A stretch of DNA of 32,372 nt from Acidobacteriota bacterium (GTDB taxonomy: Bacteria; Acidobacteriota; Blastocatellia; Pyrinomonadales; Pyrinomonadaceae). The notes below the pieces were generated by a model that was given only the letters and a program-made list of their open reading frames with translations, had not been told where the DNA came from and ran no database searches. Position 1 is the first letter of the stretch. The number at the start of each line of letters is the position of its first letter. Position numbers and translations under genes: made by a program. Positions 15,571 to 24,352 of the stretch are shown here, piece after piece. The DNA lies in contig JAKOVX010000084.1 in assembly GCA_029781855.1 (NCBI GenBank), forward strand, positions 1-32,372, written 5' to 3'.

Positions 15571-15590
15571 CCACGGGTTTGCACCCGTGG
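15571..15590. repeat. Palindrome CCACGGGT-TTGC-ACCCGTGG downstream of gpmA
   Basis: An 8-bp perfect stem with a 4-nt loop, 37 nt beyond the gpmA stop. There is no T tract on the minus strand, so it is a REP-like element or a weak, non-classical terminator. Confidence 0.6.
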
Positions 15591-15627
15591 CTCTATGCTG
15601 ATGCCCGCTACGCAGGCTTGCGGCGGC

Positions 15628-16374
15628 CTATTTAGCTTTGCCCTGGCTGGCGACGGCGTCCTGGGCGGCTTTGATGGCGTCGGCGTCGCCGAGGTAATAG
15701 CTGCGTACCGGCCGGAGATCGGCGTCGAGTTCGTAGACGAGCGGGACGCCAGTCGGGATGTTGACTCCGACGATCTCGTCGTCGGGGATATTGTCCAGGA
15801 ATTTGACGAGCGCACGGATGCTGTTGCCGTGGGCGGCGACGATCAGGCGGCTGCCGGCACGTATCCGCGGTGCGATATCGCTCTCCCAAAACGGCACGAC
15901 GCGGGCGACGGTGTCCTTAAGGCATTCGGTCGCCGGGTATTCGCCGGGAGCGAGGTTAGCGTATTGCGGCGCGTTGCCGAGCCAGCGTTCGTCAGACGGG
16001 TCCATCGCGGGCGGCGGCACATCGTAGCTGCGACGCCAGATGAGGACCTGTTCGTCGCCGTACTGCGCGGCTGTCTCCGCCTTGTTGAGGCCCTGAAGTC
16101 CGCCGTAATGGCGTTCGTTGAGCCGCCATGATTTGGTCTCGGGTATCCACATCAGGTCCATCTCGTCGAGCACGATCCAGAGCGTGCGGATCGCCCGGCG
16201 GAGAACGGACGTCAGGGCTTCGTCAAAGACATAGCCCTCGGCCTTGAGCAGCTTGCCGGCGGCATGTGCCTCTTCGACGCCCTTTTCCGAAAGGTCAACG
16301 TCCTTCCAGCCCGTGAATCGGTTTTCCTTGTTCCACTGACTCTCACCATGACGGATCAAAACTAGTTTGTACAT
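15628..16374 (-). CDS. gpmA: 2,3-bisphosphoglycerate-dependent phosphoglycerate mutase
   Basis: A 248-aa glycolytic/gluconeogenic enzyme that interconverts 3- and 2-phosphoglycerate. The phosphohistidine motif [10 protein letters not shown] lies at residues 6-15 (H9), followed by [27 protein letters not shown] and the second catalytic His in [16 protein letters not shown] are also present. Length matches the dPGM family. It starts 31 nt after the folC stop on the same strand, so it probably ends the accD-DinB-folC-gpmA transcription unit. The closing palindrome at 15571 may mark the 3' end. Confidence 0.97.
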   Translation of the reverse strand: MYKLVLIRHGESQWNKENRFTGWKDVDLSEKGVEEAHAAGKLLKAEGYVFDEALTSVLRRAIRTLWIVLDEMDLMWIPETKSWRLNERHYGGLQGLNKAETAAQYGDEQVLIWRRSYDVPPPAMDPSDERWLGNAPQYANLAPGEYPATECLKDTVARVVPFWESDIAPRIRAGSRLIVAAHGNSIRALVKFLDNIPDDEIVGVNIPTGVPLVYELDADLRPVRSYYLGDADAIKAAQDAVASQGKAK

Positions 16375-16405
16375 AACATCTATCTTAGGTTTGAAATTTC
16401 AAATC

Positions 16406-17689
16406 TCAAATTTGCGAACCGAGAATTTGCTTTGCCTCGCCGACGAGGTAGAGCGAGCCCGTGACGACGATGACGTGCCCCTCGCGTGAGATGCGACGGG
16501 CGGAGGCGAGCGCCTTGCGGACGTCGGGTTCCGGTACGATGACCTTATCACGCCAATGTTCACGCGGAGCGAGGCGGAGCACCTCTGCCACGTCCAAAGC
16601 ACGGGAATTTCGCGGCCGGGTGATGACGATCGCCTCCGCCAGCGGGAATAGCAGCTCGCTCATCCCGGCGACGTCCTTGCCCTGCATCACCCCGAACACC
16701 AGCGTGATCGGTCGCTGCTCAAATTCCGCGAGAAATTCGGCGAGGACCTTCGCCCCCGAAACGTTGTGCGCCCCGTCGAAGAGAAAGTCGCCCTGATACT
16801 CGATCCGGCCAGGATGACGGGCACGCTCGATGCCCTGCGGGATGTGCGACTTGAGCATCGGGAAACGCCTGGCGAGCTCCTCGCCGACGAGGACCGCGAG
16901 CTTGGCATTCTCGATCTGATGGCGGCCGGCGAGGCCGATGCCATTTATTTCGTAGTCGGTTGCGGCGGTCGTTACTCTCAAGCGCCCGTCAGATTCCCTC
17001 GCGTCGACAAAGTCAGCGAAATCCGGCTCGACGCCAACATCTTTGCAGCGTTGCAGGATGACGCTCGTCGCCCCCGACGGCTGCTCGCCGACGAACGCCA
17101 TACAGCCCGGCCGGATGATCGCCGCCTTTTCGGCAGCGATCTCCTCGATGGTGCCGCCGAGATATTCCTGATGGTCGAGGTCGATCCGCGTGATAACGGC
17201 GATCTCGGCATTTGCCGCGGTCGTCGCGTCCAGACGCCCGCCAAGGCCGGTTTCGAGGATGGCGAGGTCGACGCCCGCCTCGGCGAACGCGACGAGGGCG
17301 ATCGCCGTGACCTGCTCAAAAAACGTCGGGAGGTAGGCGAGCTTACCCGCGGCGAGCAGGCGTTCGGCGGCCGAGCGGACGCGGGTCGCGTGCAGGGCGA
17401 AGTCGGCTTCGCCAATGTCGGCGCCGCTGATCCTGATCCGCTCGGTGATCGAAACGAGATGCGGCGACGTGAACGTGCCGGCCTTGACGCCCGCGGCGAG
17501 GCAGATCGCGTCGAGGAACGCGCAGACCGAGCCTTTGCCGTTAGTCCCGGCGACCTGCACTTTGAGGTAATTATCTTCGGGATCGCCGAGTTCGCCGAGC
17601 AGCGTGCGGATATTCTCGAGGCCGAGCTTCATCGCCGAGACCTCGTTGCCGAGCGACAGAAGATACGATTCGGACTCGCTGAAATTCAC
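16406..17689 (-). CDS. folC: Bifunctional dihydrofolate / folylpolyglutamate synthase
   Basis: A 427-aa Mur-ligase-family enzyme that adds glutamate to dihydropteroate and to reduced folates. The P-loop GTNGKGS lies at residues 48-54, followed by TFTSPHLVSITERIRI, the folate-binding loop of the family. ILETGLGGRLDATTAA, ITRIDLDHQEYLG and FDGAHNVSGA follow in the expected order, and the length is normal. It starts 3 nt after the DinB-like gene stop, implying translational coupling. An accD-folC neighbourhood is common in bacteria. A 442-codon open frame on the opposite strand is a GC-driven shadow. Confidence 0.97.
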   Translation of the reverse strand: MNFSESESYLLSLGNEVSAMKLGLENIRTLLGELGDPEDNYLKVQVAGTNGKGSVCAFLDAICLAAGVKAGTFTSPHLVSITERIRISGADIGEADFALHATRVRSAAERLLAAGKLAYLPTFFEQVTAIALVAFAEAGVDLAILETGLGGRLDATTAANAEIAVITRIDLDHQEYLGGTIEEIAAEKAAIIRPGCMAFVGEQPSGATSVILQRCKDVGVEPDFADFVDARESDGRLRVTTAATDYEINGIGLAGRHQIENAKLAVLVGEELARRFPMLKSHIPQGIERARHPGRIEYQGDFLFDGAHNVSGAKVLAEFLAEFEQRPITLVFGVMQGKDVAGMSELLFPLAEAIVITRPRNSRALDVAEVLRLAPREHWRDKVIVPEPDVRKALASARRISREGHVIVVTGSLYLVGEAKQILGSQI

Positions 17690-17692
17690 CGC

Positions 17693-18142
17693 CTATTTTC
17701 GAGCGAGCAGCCGCCGGTGATAGTCGATCTGGCCGAGGTGGTAATTGAGGTGCGCGGCGAGATGGACCAGGAAATACGCGGTCGTCATCGGCTTGCCGAA
17801 GACCTCGATCGGATACGTGCGTTCGAGGTCGTCGGGCGACAATTTGGCGAGCGTGTCGGTGACGACCGCCTTTGCCTCGAGAATGCCGGCGATCAGCAGG
17901 TCGCGCGGTACCGCGTCGTCCGAAAACTCGAGGTCGCGGTCACGTACGTAACCCGTCGAACCGAGAACGGCGCCGATGAAGTGCTTGAGATTGCCGACGA
18001 GGTGGAGCGCCAGATTCCCCGCCGAATTCGGGATCTCGCCGCCCATTTTCCAGATGTCGGACTCGATAGAGTATTGGCTGACCTCGTCTTTTAGCTTGTT
18101 GAGGTCGCGTTCGTAAAGTTCTATGAGGATATTGGTGAGCAT
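17693..18142 (-). CDS. DinB/DUF1572-like four-helix protein
   Basis: A 149-aa cytosolic protein of the DinB-like superfamily. It shows the N-terminal helix with NLALHLVGNLKHFIG (H47, H54) and the C-terminal helix FLVHLAAHLNYHLGQIDYHRR (H127, H131, H135). His from these two positions bind a metal in characterised DinB-fold proteins. Members include thiol-dependent transferases such as bacillithiol or mycothiol enzymes, but none of those functions can be assigned here. It sits 11 nt after accD and 3 nt before folC, so it is co-expressed with lipid and folate synthesis genes without an obvious pathway link. Confidence 0.88.
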   Translation of the reverse strand: MLTNILIELYERDLNKLKDEVSQYSIESDIWKMGGEIPNSAGNLALHLVGNLKHFIGAVLGSTGYVRDRDLEFSDDAVPRDLLIAGILEAKAVVTDTLAKLSPDDLERTYPIEVFGKPMTTAYFLVHLAAHLNYHLGQIDYHRRLLARK

Positions 18143-18153
18143 ACTTTTTGCAC

Positions 18154-19020
18154 CTACGCGTGAACGCTCGGGTTCATCATGAAATCGAGGCTGCGGACGA
18201 TCGTTTCTTTCATTTTGCGGCGGTCGACGACCATGTCCACCATGCCGTGTTCGAGCAGGAACTCGCTGCGTTGAAAGCCTTTCGGCAGCTTTTGGCGGAT
18301 GGTCTGTTCGATCACTCGTGGGCCGGCAAAGCCGATCAGCGCCTTTGGTTCTGCCAAAATAACGTCGCCGAGCATAGCGAAACTCGCCGTAACGCCGCCG
18401 GTCGTCGGGTCTGTCAGAACGGAGATGAACGGCAAACGGGCCTCGTGCAGGCGAGCGAGCGCGGCTGAGATCTTGCCCATCTGCATCAGGCTGAGCGTGC
18501 CCTCCTGCATGCGGGCGCCGCCCGAGGCGGAGAAAATTATGACCGCACCGTTGGTGTCGAGAGCGTATTCGATGAGCCGCGTGATCTTTTCACCGACGGC
18601 GGAACCCATCGACCCACCGATGAACGCCATGTCCATCGCTCCGGCGTAAACCAGATGGCCGCCGACCAGGCCTTTGCCGGAGATGATCGCCTCCGGCAGT
18701 CCCGACGAAGACGTCGCCTGATCGATGCGGTCCTTGTATGGTTTGGAGTCGACGAAGCCAAGCGGATCGCCCGAGGTGATATTCTCGTCGAGCTTTTCGA
18801 AGCGGCCGTCGTCGAACAGGTCCTTGAGCCGTCCGATCGCCGTGTAGCGAAAATGGTATCCGCAGTGGGTGCAGACCTCGTGCGACTCGGTCAGTTCGCG
18901 TTTGTAGAGAGCGTTTTCACACTCGGGGCATTTGACAAAAATGCCCTCCGTTTTGACAACGCGTTCTTCTTCATCGTCGGCGTCTTCGATCTTTGGCTTG
19001 TCCCTGCGAAACCATGACAT
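18154..19020 (-). CDS. accD: Acetyl-CoA carboxylase carboxyltransferase subunit beta
   Basis: A 288-aa beta subunit of the carboxyltransferase that makes malonyl-CoA for fatty-acid synthesis; it pairs with AccA, which is not in this window. The N-terminal zinc ribbon has CPEC (C31, C34) and CTHC (C50, C53). The crotonase-fold core shows SGKGLVGGHLVYAGAMD, FIGGSMGSAVGEKI, FSASGGARMQEG and TDPTTGGVTASFAMLGD, then GFAGPRVIEQT with the oxyanion-forming Gly pairs. Length is typical. It starts 65 nt after the inositol monophosphatase stop and leads the DinB-folC-gpmA run. Confidence 0.97.
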   Translation of the reverse strand: MSWFRRDKPKIEDADDEEERVVKTEGIFVKCPECENALYKRELTESHEVCTHCGYHFRYTAIGRLKDLFDDGRFEKLDENITSGDPLGFVDSKPYKDRIDQATSSSGLPEAIISGKGLVGGHLVYAGAMDMAFIGGSMGSAVGEKITRLIEYALDTNGAVIIFSASGGARMQEGTLSLMQMGKISAALARLHEARLPFISVLTDPTTGGVTASFAMLGDVILAEPKALIGFAGPRVIEQTIRQKLPKGFQRSEFLLEHGMVDMVVDRRKMKETIVRSLDFMMNPSVHA

Positions 19021-19085
19021 AAATATTTACCCAAGTTAATAACTCAGGTTAGCACAGCGCAGATTTGCAGCCAACGATAGTGCCA

Positions 19086-19850
19086 TCAGGTGAGAATTTT
19101 GGTCATCTCACCGTGCAGCAGCCCGTTGCTCGCAAGGATCGGCGGCGTGTAGATGCTGAATTTGGAGCCGTTGTAATAGCTGACCTGCCCGCCGGCCTCT
19201 TCGATCAGCAGCACGCCGGCCGCAACGTCCCACGGATTGAGGCCCTCCTCCCAAAAACCATCGAAACGGCCGCAGGCGACATATGCCATGTCGATGGCCG
19301 CCGAACCGTCCCGACGCACGCCTCGGGTACTGAGCAGCATGTCCTCAAAATGTCGGGCAAAGTCCGCTCGGTCCTTAAAGTCGTACGGAAACCCTGTGAC
19401 TATCAGGGCGTTGCCCATCTCCTCCGTTTCGGAGACGCGGATCGGTTTATTGTTAAGTGTGGCTCCGCGACCGCGTTCGGCGGCGAAAAGCTCGTTTCGT
19501 GTCGGGTCGAACGTTACACCGAGCACGATCTCTCCTTCATGTTCCAGCGCGAGCGTTACGCAGAAACAAGGATAGCCGTGAGCGTAATTGGTCGTGCCGT
19601 CGAGCGGATCGATGATCCATTTCCAGGTGTTCTCGCCGCCGATAATGACCGCATTCCCGGCTTCCTCGGCAAGTATCGAGTGTTTCGGATAATACGATTT
19701 AATACGTTCAATGATGAGTGCCTCGCTCGCAAGATCGGCTTCGGTGACGAGGTTGATATCACCCTTTTTTGTGATGTTTATTTTTCGTCCGAATTTTTCG
19801 AGCAGTATCTGGCCTGCGTCACGGACGGTTTCGATGGCGAAATTGAGCAT
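19086..19850 (-). CDS. suhB: Inositol-1-monophosphatase family protein
   Basis: A 254-aa Mg2+-dependent phosphatase. Metal ligands are visible: E62-E63 in LAEEAG, then DPLDGTTNY (D81, D84) and the C-terminal NPWDVAAG Asp. GVRRDGSAAIDMAYVACGRFDGFWE is the substrate-side segment. The family includes inositol monophosphatase, SuhB (an rRNA-transcription cofactor in E. coli) and other sugar-phosphate phosphatases, so the exact substrate is uncertain. It precedes accD by 65 nt on the same strand. A 28-bp imperfect inverted repeat lies just upstream. Confidence 0.92.
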   Translation of the reverse strand: MLNFAIETVRDAGQILLEKFGRKINITKKGDINLVTEADLASEALIIERIKSYYPKHSILAEEAGNAVIIGGENTWKWIIDPLDGTTNYAHGYPCFCVTLALEHEGEIVLGVTFDPTRNELFAAERGRGATLNNKPIRVSETEEMGNALIVTGFPYDFKDRADFARHFEDMLLSTRGVRRDGSAAIDMAYVACGRFDGFWEEGLNPWDVAAGVLLIEEAGGQVSYYNGSKFSIYTPPILASNGLLHGEMTKILT

Positions 19851-19864
19851 AGCTAAGATTTAAC

Positions 19865-19937
19865 CACAGAGCACACCGAGAACGCAGAGATGGCACATTG
19901 AAATAGACTCATCTCTGTGCCCTCTGTGTGCTCCGTG
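19865..19937. repeat. Inverted CACAGAG-type element
   Basis: The arms at 19865-19892 and 19910-19937 pair over 28 positions with 23 matches, giving a long hairpin with a 17-nt loop. The arm begins CACAGAGCACACCGAG. A related half copy occurs at 11372-11387. It fills the gap between the esterase stop and the suhB start and might end esterase transcription, but it has no good T tract on the minus strand. Confidence 0.7.
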
Positions 19938-19951
19938 TCAAAAATTCTAAC

Positions 19952-20848
19952 TTATTTACTAAGACGGCGATCGGCGAGGTCGAGGAATTCACGAACCTGA
20001 TCATCCCAGAAGATCCAATCGTGAATTCCGGGGTGTTCGCGGTATTCGTGGGGTACCTTTTTTTCATTTAGAATCCCCAGGAAATCCCGATTGTTCTTGA
20101 TCAGGAAATCCTCGGTCCCGCACGAGATGTATATGTACGGCAATGTCTTGACCTGATCAGGTGTCAGTTCGCCGGCGAGTTTGAAAACGTCGTTCGCTTT
20201 GCGAGCGTCACTTCCCTCGTCGGGGCCGAAGACCGAATCGAGCGACTTGGCGATCGGGCCGGCGTTCTTCTCGGTCCAGCCGGCGGCTCCAAGTGCCCCG
20301 CTAAAGCTGCCGATGAGCGAGAACATCTCAGGATATTTCAGGCCGAATTTCAGCGAACCGTAACCGCCCATCGATAGGCCGCCAATGATCCGGTGTTCGC
20401 GGTCCGGGATCGCTCGGTATTTTCGTTCGATCTCCGGGATCAGTTCTTTAATAATGTAGCTCTCGTATTTGTCGTTCGGTACCGAGACGCTGTCGGAGTA
20501 CCACCCGTCTGCTCCTTCGGGCGTGACGATGATGAATTTGTGCCTCGACGCATACTCGACGAGCTTGGTCTTGTCGGTCCAGTTCGAAAAGTGTCCTGAG
20601 AGTCCGTGCAAAAGATACAGCACGGGATATCGGGCCTTGGACCCTTTGTCGTCGATCGGCAAGATGACCCGATACGGCATCTCGCGGCCCATCAGCTTGC
20701 TATTGAGCTGCTCGTTCGAGTATCCCTGTTGGGCGTCGGCCTTCGGTTTTGACGCGGCCTGGCCAAAAGCCGCTTGCGGAACGGTCGCCGCAAAAAGCAC
20801 CAAGATCAGAAAAAGCGAAATTTTTGAGAATGTCAGTTTCGTCTTCAT
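19952..20848 (-). CDS. Secreted alpha/beta-hydrolase, esterase D family
   Basis: A 298-aa exported esterase (PF00756-type). The signal peptide is residues 1-29, hence the choice of ATG 20846-20848 rather than an in-frame start 66 nt upstream inside the zinc-ribbon gene. The alpha/beta-hydrolase features are complete: YLLHGLSGHFSNW (oxyanion loop), nucleophile S159 in GGLSMGGYG, acid D247 in GTEDFL, and His H276 in HPGIHDWIFW. Family members act on mycolyl, feruloyl, enterobactin or S-formylglutathione esters; this one cannot be assigned further. The start lies 13 nt after the zinc-ribbon gene stop, so the two are probably one operon with the DUF2270 gene. Confidence 0.93.
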   Translation of the reverse strand: MKTKLTFSKISLFLILVLFAATVPQAAFGQAASKPKADAQQGYSNEQLNSKLMGREMPYRVILPIDDKGSKARYPVLYLLHGLSGHFSNWTDKTKLVEYASRHKFIIVTPEGADGWYSDSVSVPNDKYESYIIKELIPEIERKYRAIPDREHRIIGGLSMGGYGSLKFGLKYPEMFSLIGSFSGALGAAGWTEKNAGPIAKSLDSVFGPDEGSDARKANDVFKLAGELTPDQVKTLPYIYISCGTEDFLIKNNRDFLGILNEKKVPHEYREHPGIHDWIFWDDQVREFLDLADRRLSK

Positions 20849-20861
20849 ACCGATAAGATCC

Positions 20862-21149
20862 TTAGCCAAATATCTTTCCGAACCAACCGCCGTCCTTTTC
20901 GTGGTCGACCACATGGGTCAACTCACCGGCATCCAGCCAGACGCCCGAGCACTTGTTGCAAACGTCGATCTTGATGTCCTCAAATTCCGATTCTACCAAG
21001 GTCCCGTCGCATTTCGGGCAACTGATCTCGAGGTTCACAGCGGATTCGTCCTCGAGTTTCGCCTTCATTTTTGCGATAAGTTCCTTTTCTTTACGGTGAA
21101 AATATTCGTTCTCGAGCGCTTGCCCGCGGTCTTCCAGATCGATCGGCAT
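20862..21149 (-). CDS. TFIIB-type zinc-ribbon protein
   Basis: A 95-aa protein with a zf-TFIIB zinc ribbon: CPKCDG (C44, C47) and CNKCSG (C64, C67), followed by VWLDAGELTHVVDH. Residues 8-35 form a charged helix (EKELIAKMKAKLEDE). Proteins of this type are common small bacterial zinc ribbons of unknown function. Its start is 22 nt after the DUF2270 stop, and its stop is 13 nt before the esterase start. Confidence 0.88.
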   Translation of the reverse strand: MPIDLEDRGQALENEYFHRKEKELIAKMKAKLEDESAVNLEISCPKCDGTLVESEFEDIKIDVCNKCSGVWLDAGELTHVVDHEKDGGWFGKIFG

Positions 21150-21171
21150 GTTTATTCCCCTTTTTATTTAG

Positions 21172-22080
21172 TTAAGCTTCGGTCTTATGTATCGAACGCA
21201 CGCGCTGCCGCGCCCGTTTGGAGCGGCGGATCGTGTTGCGCCGTTTAAGGCTATTCCCGGCCCAATCAGAAACCTGTTTGAGCGGATGCCATTCAAAATC
21301 TTCGAGCGGCAGCACTTCGCTCGTTGAATCGCTAAGCCGCAGTGTGCTGAACGCGACAAAGAAAAGTATGGCATTGAACGCCAGTCCGGCCAAAATTACG
21401 AACCAACCCGGAGCGAGGCCGACCTGGGCCCTCTCTACAAATTCGAGAAAACTCTGTGCGGGTGCGGCATGAATGTAGACCTTCAATGTCCAGGAAAGAG
21501 AGAGCAGGACAAAAAGCCATAGATAATTGGCCCGCAAACGCCGACCGACGGCCTCCCATTCGCTAATGTTGAAATGCGGCGAAATGAGGTCGGCCGAGAT
21601 GTGTTCGGCCCACTCCTTGTCCGGCGGAATAGTGCGAGAGGAGAGCATCGGTGAGAAATAACCGGTCTCAAGCACTCGCACGCGATTTGCCCAAACGTCG
21701 TAATATCTGTAACGCCGAGCCTCCATAAAAAGAAAGATGCACACCAGGATCGTATTGATCGGAATGGCGAAGTGCGGGTTATTCGGCGAGCTGAAGACGA
21801 ACGAGAGCGTGGCACCCGTGGTGATCACGGCCCAGTTCGTCGTCGCGTCGAGCCGGCTACGCCAGACATTAGACCGTTGAACCTCGCCGCGGTAAAAGTG
21901 CACCATCGCCGTGTTGAACTCGGCAGGCTCGAGTTTTTGGGCGATCGCGATCGGGGTCGATTTCGGTTTCTGATTCCGGCGGCGCACTTCGTCGGCAAAC
22001 GCTCGGAACGTTCCGGGAATGTTGGTCGTGTGGATATTTTCGTCTACGGATTGTATCCCGTGCCGGACCTCATCATTCAT
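21172..22080 (-). CDS. DUF2270 integral membrane protein
   Basis: A 302-aa protein with the DUF2270 signature: FYRGEVQRSNVWRSRLD, TTNWAVITTGATLSFVFS, then FLFMEARRYRYYDVW. Four hydrophobic segments are visible (near 95-115, 118-138, 188-210 and 222-242 by eye), so it is an inner-membrane protein. A basic tail (KRRNTIRRSKRARQRVR) is probably cytoplasmic. Function is unknown in the family. It is the first of three closely spaced minus-strand genes and is divergent from tadA, with 170 bp between them for both promoters. Confidence 0.88.
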   Translation of the reverse strand: MNDEVRHGIQSVDENIHTTNIPGTFRAFADEVRRRNQKPKSTPIAIAQKLEPAEFNTAMVHFYRGEVQRSNVWRSRLDATTNWAVITTGATLSFVFSSPNNPHFAIPINTILVCIFLFMEARRYRYYDVWANRVRVLETGYFSPMLSSRTIPPDKEWAEHISADLISPHFNISEWEAVGRRLRANYLWLFVLLSLSWTLKVYIHAAPAQSFLEFVERAQVGLAPGWFVILAGLAFNAILFFVAFSTLRLSDSTSEVLPLEDFEWHPLKQVSDWAGNSLKRRNTIRRSKRARQRVRSIHKTEA

Positions 22081-22250
22081 AAGTCGATCGATGGAAATAG
22101 AGGGGGCAGGAGATCCTGTCTCCGCCAGCTATTATTTAGCATTTATAACTCTCTGATGCAAGAATTACGGAATTCTGCGCAGCGGTTTCCGGAATCCTGA
22201 TCGTTCTCCAATTTCCTCGACCGATCCGTTTACTGTAAAATCCCGATGCA

Positions 22251-22709
22251 ATGAGCCAAACGGACGAACATTGGATGCGGATCGCGATCGTGGAAGCCGA
22301 GCGGGCCGCCGAGATCGGCGAGGTGCCGATCGGTGCGTGCATAGTAGATGAAAGCGGTGAATTGCTGGCTTCGGGCCACAACCTGACCATATCGACCCAC
22401 GACCCGACCGCCCATGCAGAGATCGTCGCGATCCGGGCCGCCGCAAAAAGAATAGAGAATTATCGTTTGACGGGGTCGACCGTGTACTCGACGATCGAGC
22501 CGTGTGCGATGTGCGCCGGTGCGTTGGTTACGGCTAGGGTAAAGCGACTTGTTTTTGGCGCTCTCGACGAGCGTTTCGGCGGAATCGTGACGCACTTCGG
22601 CATCGGCGTGGGCACGGAACTTAATCACCGGATCGAGATCGTTTCGGGCGTTTTGGCCGACGAATGCCGTGCATTGATGCAGGAATTCTTCCGCCAAAGG
22701 CGAAAATAG
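22251..22709 (+). CDS. tadA: tRNA-specific adenosine deaminase
   Basis: A 152-aa zinc enzyme that converts A34 of tRNA-Arg(ACG) to inosine. The cytidine-deaminase-fold active site is complete: H55-A-E57 in TAHAEIVA and PCAMC (C85, C88). NYRLTGSTVYSTIEPC and RVKRLVFGALDERFGG are TadA-typical. Length is normal. No strong Shine-Dalgarno is seen. It is followed by tRNA-Ser, and in several bacterial groups tadA, SRP RNA and dnaX sit together, as they loosely do here. Confidence 0.96.
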   Translation: MSQTDEHWMRIAIVEAERAAEIGEVPIGACIVDESGELLASGHNLTISTHDPTAHAEIVAIRAAAKRIENYRLTGSTVYSTIEPCAMCAGALVTARVKRLVFGALDERFGGIVTHFGIGVGTELNHRIEIVSGVLADECRALMQEFFRQRRK

Positions 22710-22759
22710 CTACTCAACTTGAATTATTTGAACGCTAACCGTTAATATTAGAGGTTCGC

Positions 22760-22849
<90 letters not shown>

Positions 22850-22929
22850 TTGTTTCATTAGCTGTTTGAGAATCTGTATTTTCTGACCGATCTGAATAAA
22901 TAATTTCATCTTTAGCAAAGGAGGATCTT

Positions 22930-23709
22930 ATGCCTTTATCAAAAAGGTTGTCGGCTGAATTTCTTGGAACCCTGTGGCTTGTGCTCGGCGGCTGCGGCAG
23001 CGCGGTTTTTGCTGCGGGCGTCCCGTCGGTCGGCATCGGTTATGCTGGTGTCGCTCTTGCATTCGGCCTGACTGTTTTGACCGGGATCTATGCCCTCGGG
23101 CACATTTCCGGCGGCCATTTCAATCCGGCAGTCTCGATCGGCCTATGGGCCGGAAAGCGTTTTCCTGCAGCCGACTTGCTGCCGTACATTATCGCTCAGC
23201 TTTTGGGGGCGATCGCGGCGTCGGGGATCCTGTATCTGATCTTTAGCAATAAGGCGGGATTTGTGGGATTGGGCGGCGGATTCGCTGCAAATGGATTTGA
23301 TATTCATTCGCCCGGGAATTATTCCGTTGTCGCCGCGTTTATTGCCGAAGTGGTACTGACGTTCTTCTTCCTGGTCGTGATCCTGGGAGCGACGCACAAA
23401 AAGGCACCTGCGGGATTCGCCGGAATCGCGATCGGCCTCTGCCTGACGCTGATCCATTTGATATCGATACCGATAACAAATACATCGGTTAACCCTGCGC
23501 GAAGCACAGGCCCGGCGATATTTGTTTGGATCTATTCGGATCCGTGGGCCGTGAAACAGCTCTGGCTGTTCTGGCTGGCTCCGATCCTCGGGGCACTGCT
23601 CGCGGGATTCTTGTTCGGTTGGCTCTCCGGCGACGAAGATCCCGGACCCGGGAAACAGGTCGTGGGCGACAGCGACAAATCGGACGAAGACTCCGTGCTC
23701 GAGGTTTAG
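22930..23709 (+). CDS. aqpZ: Aquaporin Z-type water channel
   Basis: A 259-aa MIP-family channel with six membrane helices and two half-helices. NPA motifs lie at 65-67 (GGHFNPAVS) and 188-190 (SVNPARS). The selectivity filter fits a water channel: H176 and R191, with small residues (T185) before the second NPA, and no glycerol-facilitator Asp after it. The C-terminal tail (233-259) is acidic and soluble. A strong AGGAGG ends 5 nt before the ATG. The gene lies between two tRNA-Ser genes in direct orientation. Confidence 0.95.
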   Translation: MPLSKRLSAEFLGTLWLVLGGCGSAVFAAGVPSVGIGYAGVALAFGLTVLTGIYALGHISGGHFNPAVSIGLWAGKRFPAADLLPYIIAQLLGAIAASGILYLIFSNKAGFVGLGGGFAANGFDIHSPGNYSVVAAFIAEVVLTFFFLVVILGATHKKAPAGFAGIAIGLCLTLIHLISIPITNTSVNPARSTGPAIFVWIYSDPWAVKQLWLFWLAPILGALLAGFLFGWLSGDEDPGPGKQVVGDSDKSDEDSVLEV

Positions 23710-23749
23710 GCCTCGAAGGCGGACGGGACAGATTGAAAATTTGATTTGC

Positions 23750-23839
23750 GGAAAGGTGCAAGAGTGGTTGAATTGGCAGCATTGGAAATGCTGTGAGCCT
23801 TAACGGGTTCCGTGGGTTCGAATCCCACCCTTTCCGCCA
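23750..23839 (+). tRNA. tRNA-Ser(GGA)
   Basis: A 90-nt class II tRNA with encoded CCA. The acceptor is GGAAAGG / CCTTTCC, the anticodon stem CAGCA / TGCTG with loop TTGGAAA (anticodon GGA), a variable arm GAGCC-TTAAC and a T-arm identical to the first tRNA-Ser. D-stem and acceptor changes relative to that gene are compensatory. It reads UCC/UCU. Confidence 0.97.
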
Positions 23840-23846
23840 TCACGAA

Positions 23847-23874
23847 AGGAAATAGGATGAGGGATGAAGGATAA
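23847..23874. repeat. Heptamer array (AGGATRA), four units, left flank of the four-helix-bundle gene
   Basis: AGGAAAT, AGGATGA, GGGATGA and AGGATAA are contiguous in exact 7-bp register, 8 nt after tRNA-Ser(GGA). The complement (TTATCCT) forms the array on the other side of the gene. Confidence 0.7.
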
Positions 23875-23918
23875 AAGCTTCGGAACTCGTCCTTTTCTTT
23901 TTTTGGGGGTAGCAAAAA

Positions 23919-24269
23919 ATGAGCGAAGACCTTAAAAACAGAACCCGGCAGTTTGCGTTACGTGTGATCAAACTGTTTTCTGTGCTGCCGAATTCGATCG
24001 AGTCCCAGATCCTAGGGAAGCAGCTTGTTCGATCAGGTACGTCGGTCGGCGCCCATTACCGAGAAGCTCAGTTCGCAAAGTCCGATGCGGACTTTATAAG
24101 CAAAATCCAAGGATCATTGCAGGAGCTGGAAGAAACGATCTACTGGCTTGAGCTCATCGAAGATCTTCAGGTTTTCCCATTTGAAAAACTAGCTCCTCTC
24201 CAACGGGAAGCCGAGGAATTGAGGGCAATACTCATTACGATCGCAAAAAAGGTTAAGAGCCGAAATTAA
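23919..24269 (+). CDS. Four-helix-bundle protein (23S rRNA intervening-sequence protein family)
   Basis: A 116-aa protein of the four-helix-bundle/IVP family (TIGR02436-type), recognised by RTRQFALRVIKLFSVLPNS, GKQLVRSGTSVGAHYREA and FISKIQGSLQELEETIYWLELI. Members form pentameric barrels. They occur inside 23S rRNA intervening sequences, as accessory proteins of diversity-generating retroelements, or alone near repeats; their biochemical role is mostly nucleic-acid binding. Here no rRNA or reverse transcriptase is nearby. The gene sits between tRNA-Ser and SRP RNA and is bracketed by inverted heptamer arrays (23847-23874 and 24318-24345), which suggests a mobile or repeat-associated unit. 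A G-rich GGGGGT precedes the ATG. Confidence 0.9.
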   Translation: MSEDLKNRTRQFALRVIKLFSVLPNSIESQILGKQLVRSGTSVGAHYREAQFAKSDADFISKIQGSLQELEETIYWLELIEDLQVFPFEKLAPLQREAEELRAILITIAKKVKSRN

Positions 24270-24317
24270 ACTGGTAGCTTTTAAAGCCGTAAGTAGAACT
24301 TTTCGCGTTCGGTGACT

Positions 24318-24345
24318 TTATCCTTTTCCCTTTATCCTTTATCCT
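24318..24345. repeat. Heptamer array (TTATCCT), right flank of the four-helix-bundle gene
   Basis: TTATCCT, TTTCCCT, TTATCCT and TTATCCT are contiguous in 7-bp register. They are complementary to the AGGATAA units at 23847-23874, so the gene is enclosed by an inverted pair. Confidence 0.7.
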
Positions 24346-24352
24346 TTAGCAT

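Noticed and set aside
16766..18094. 442-codon open frame on the plus strand
   Set aside because: It is a GC-rich shadow antisense to folC and the DinB-like gene, both of which have clear family motifs.
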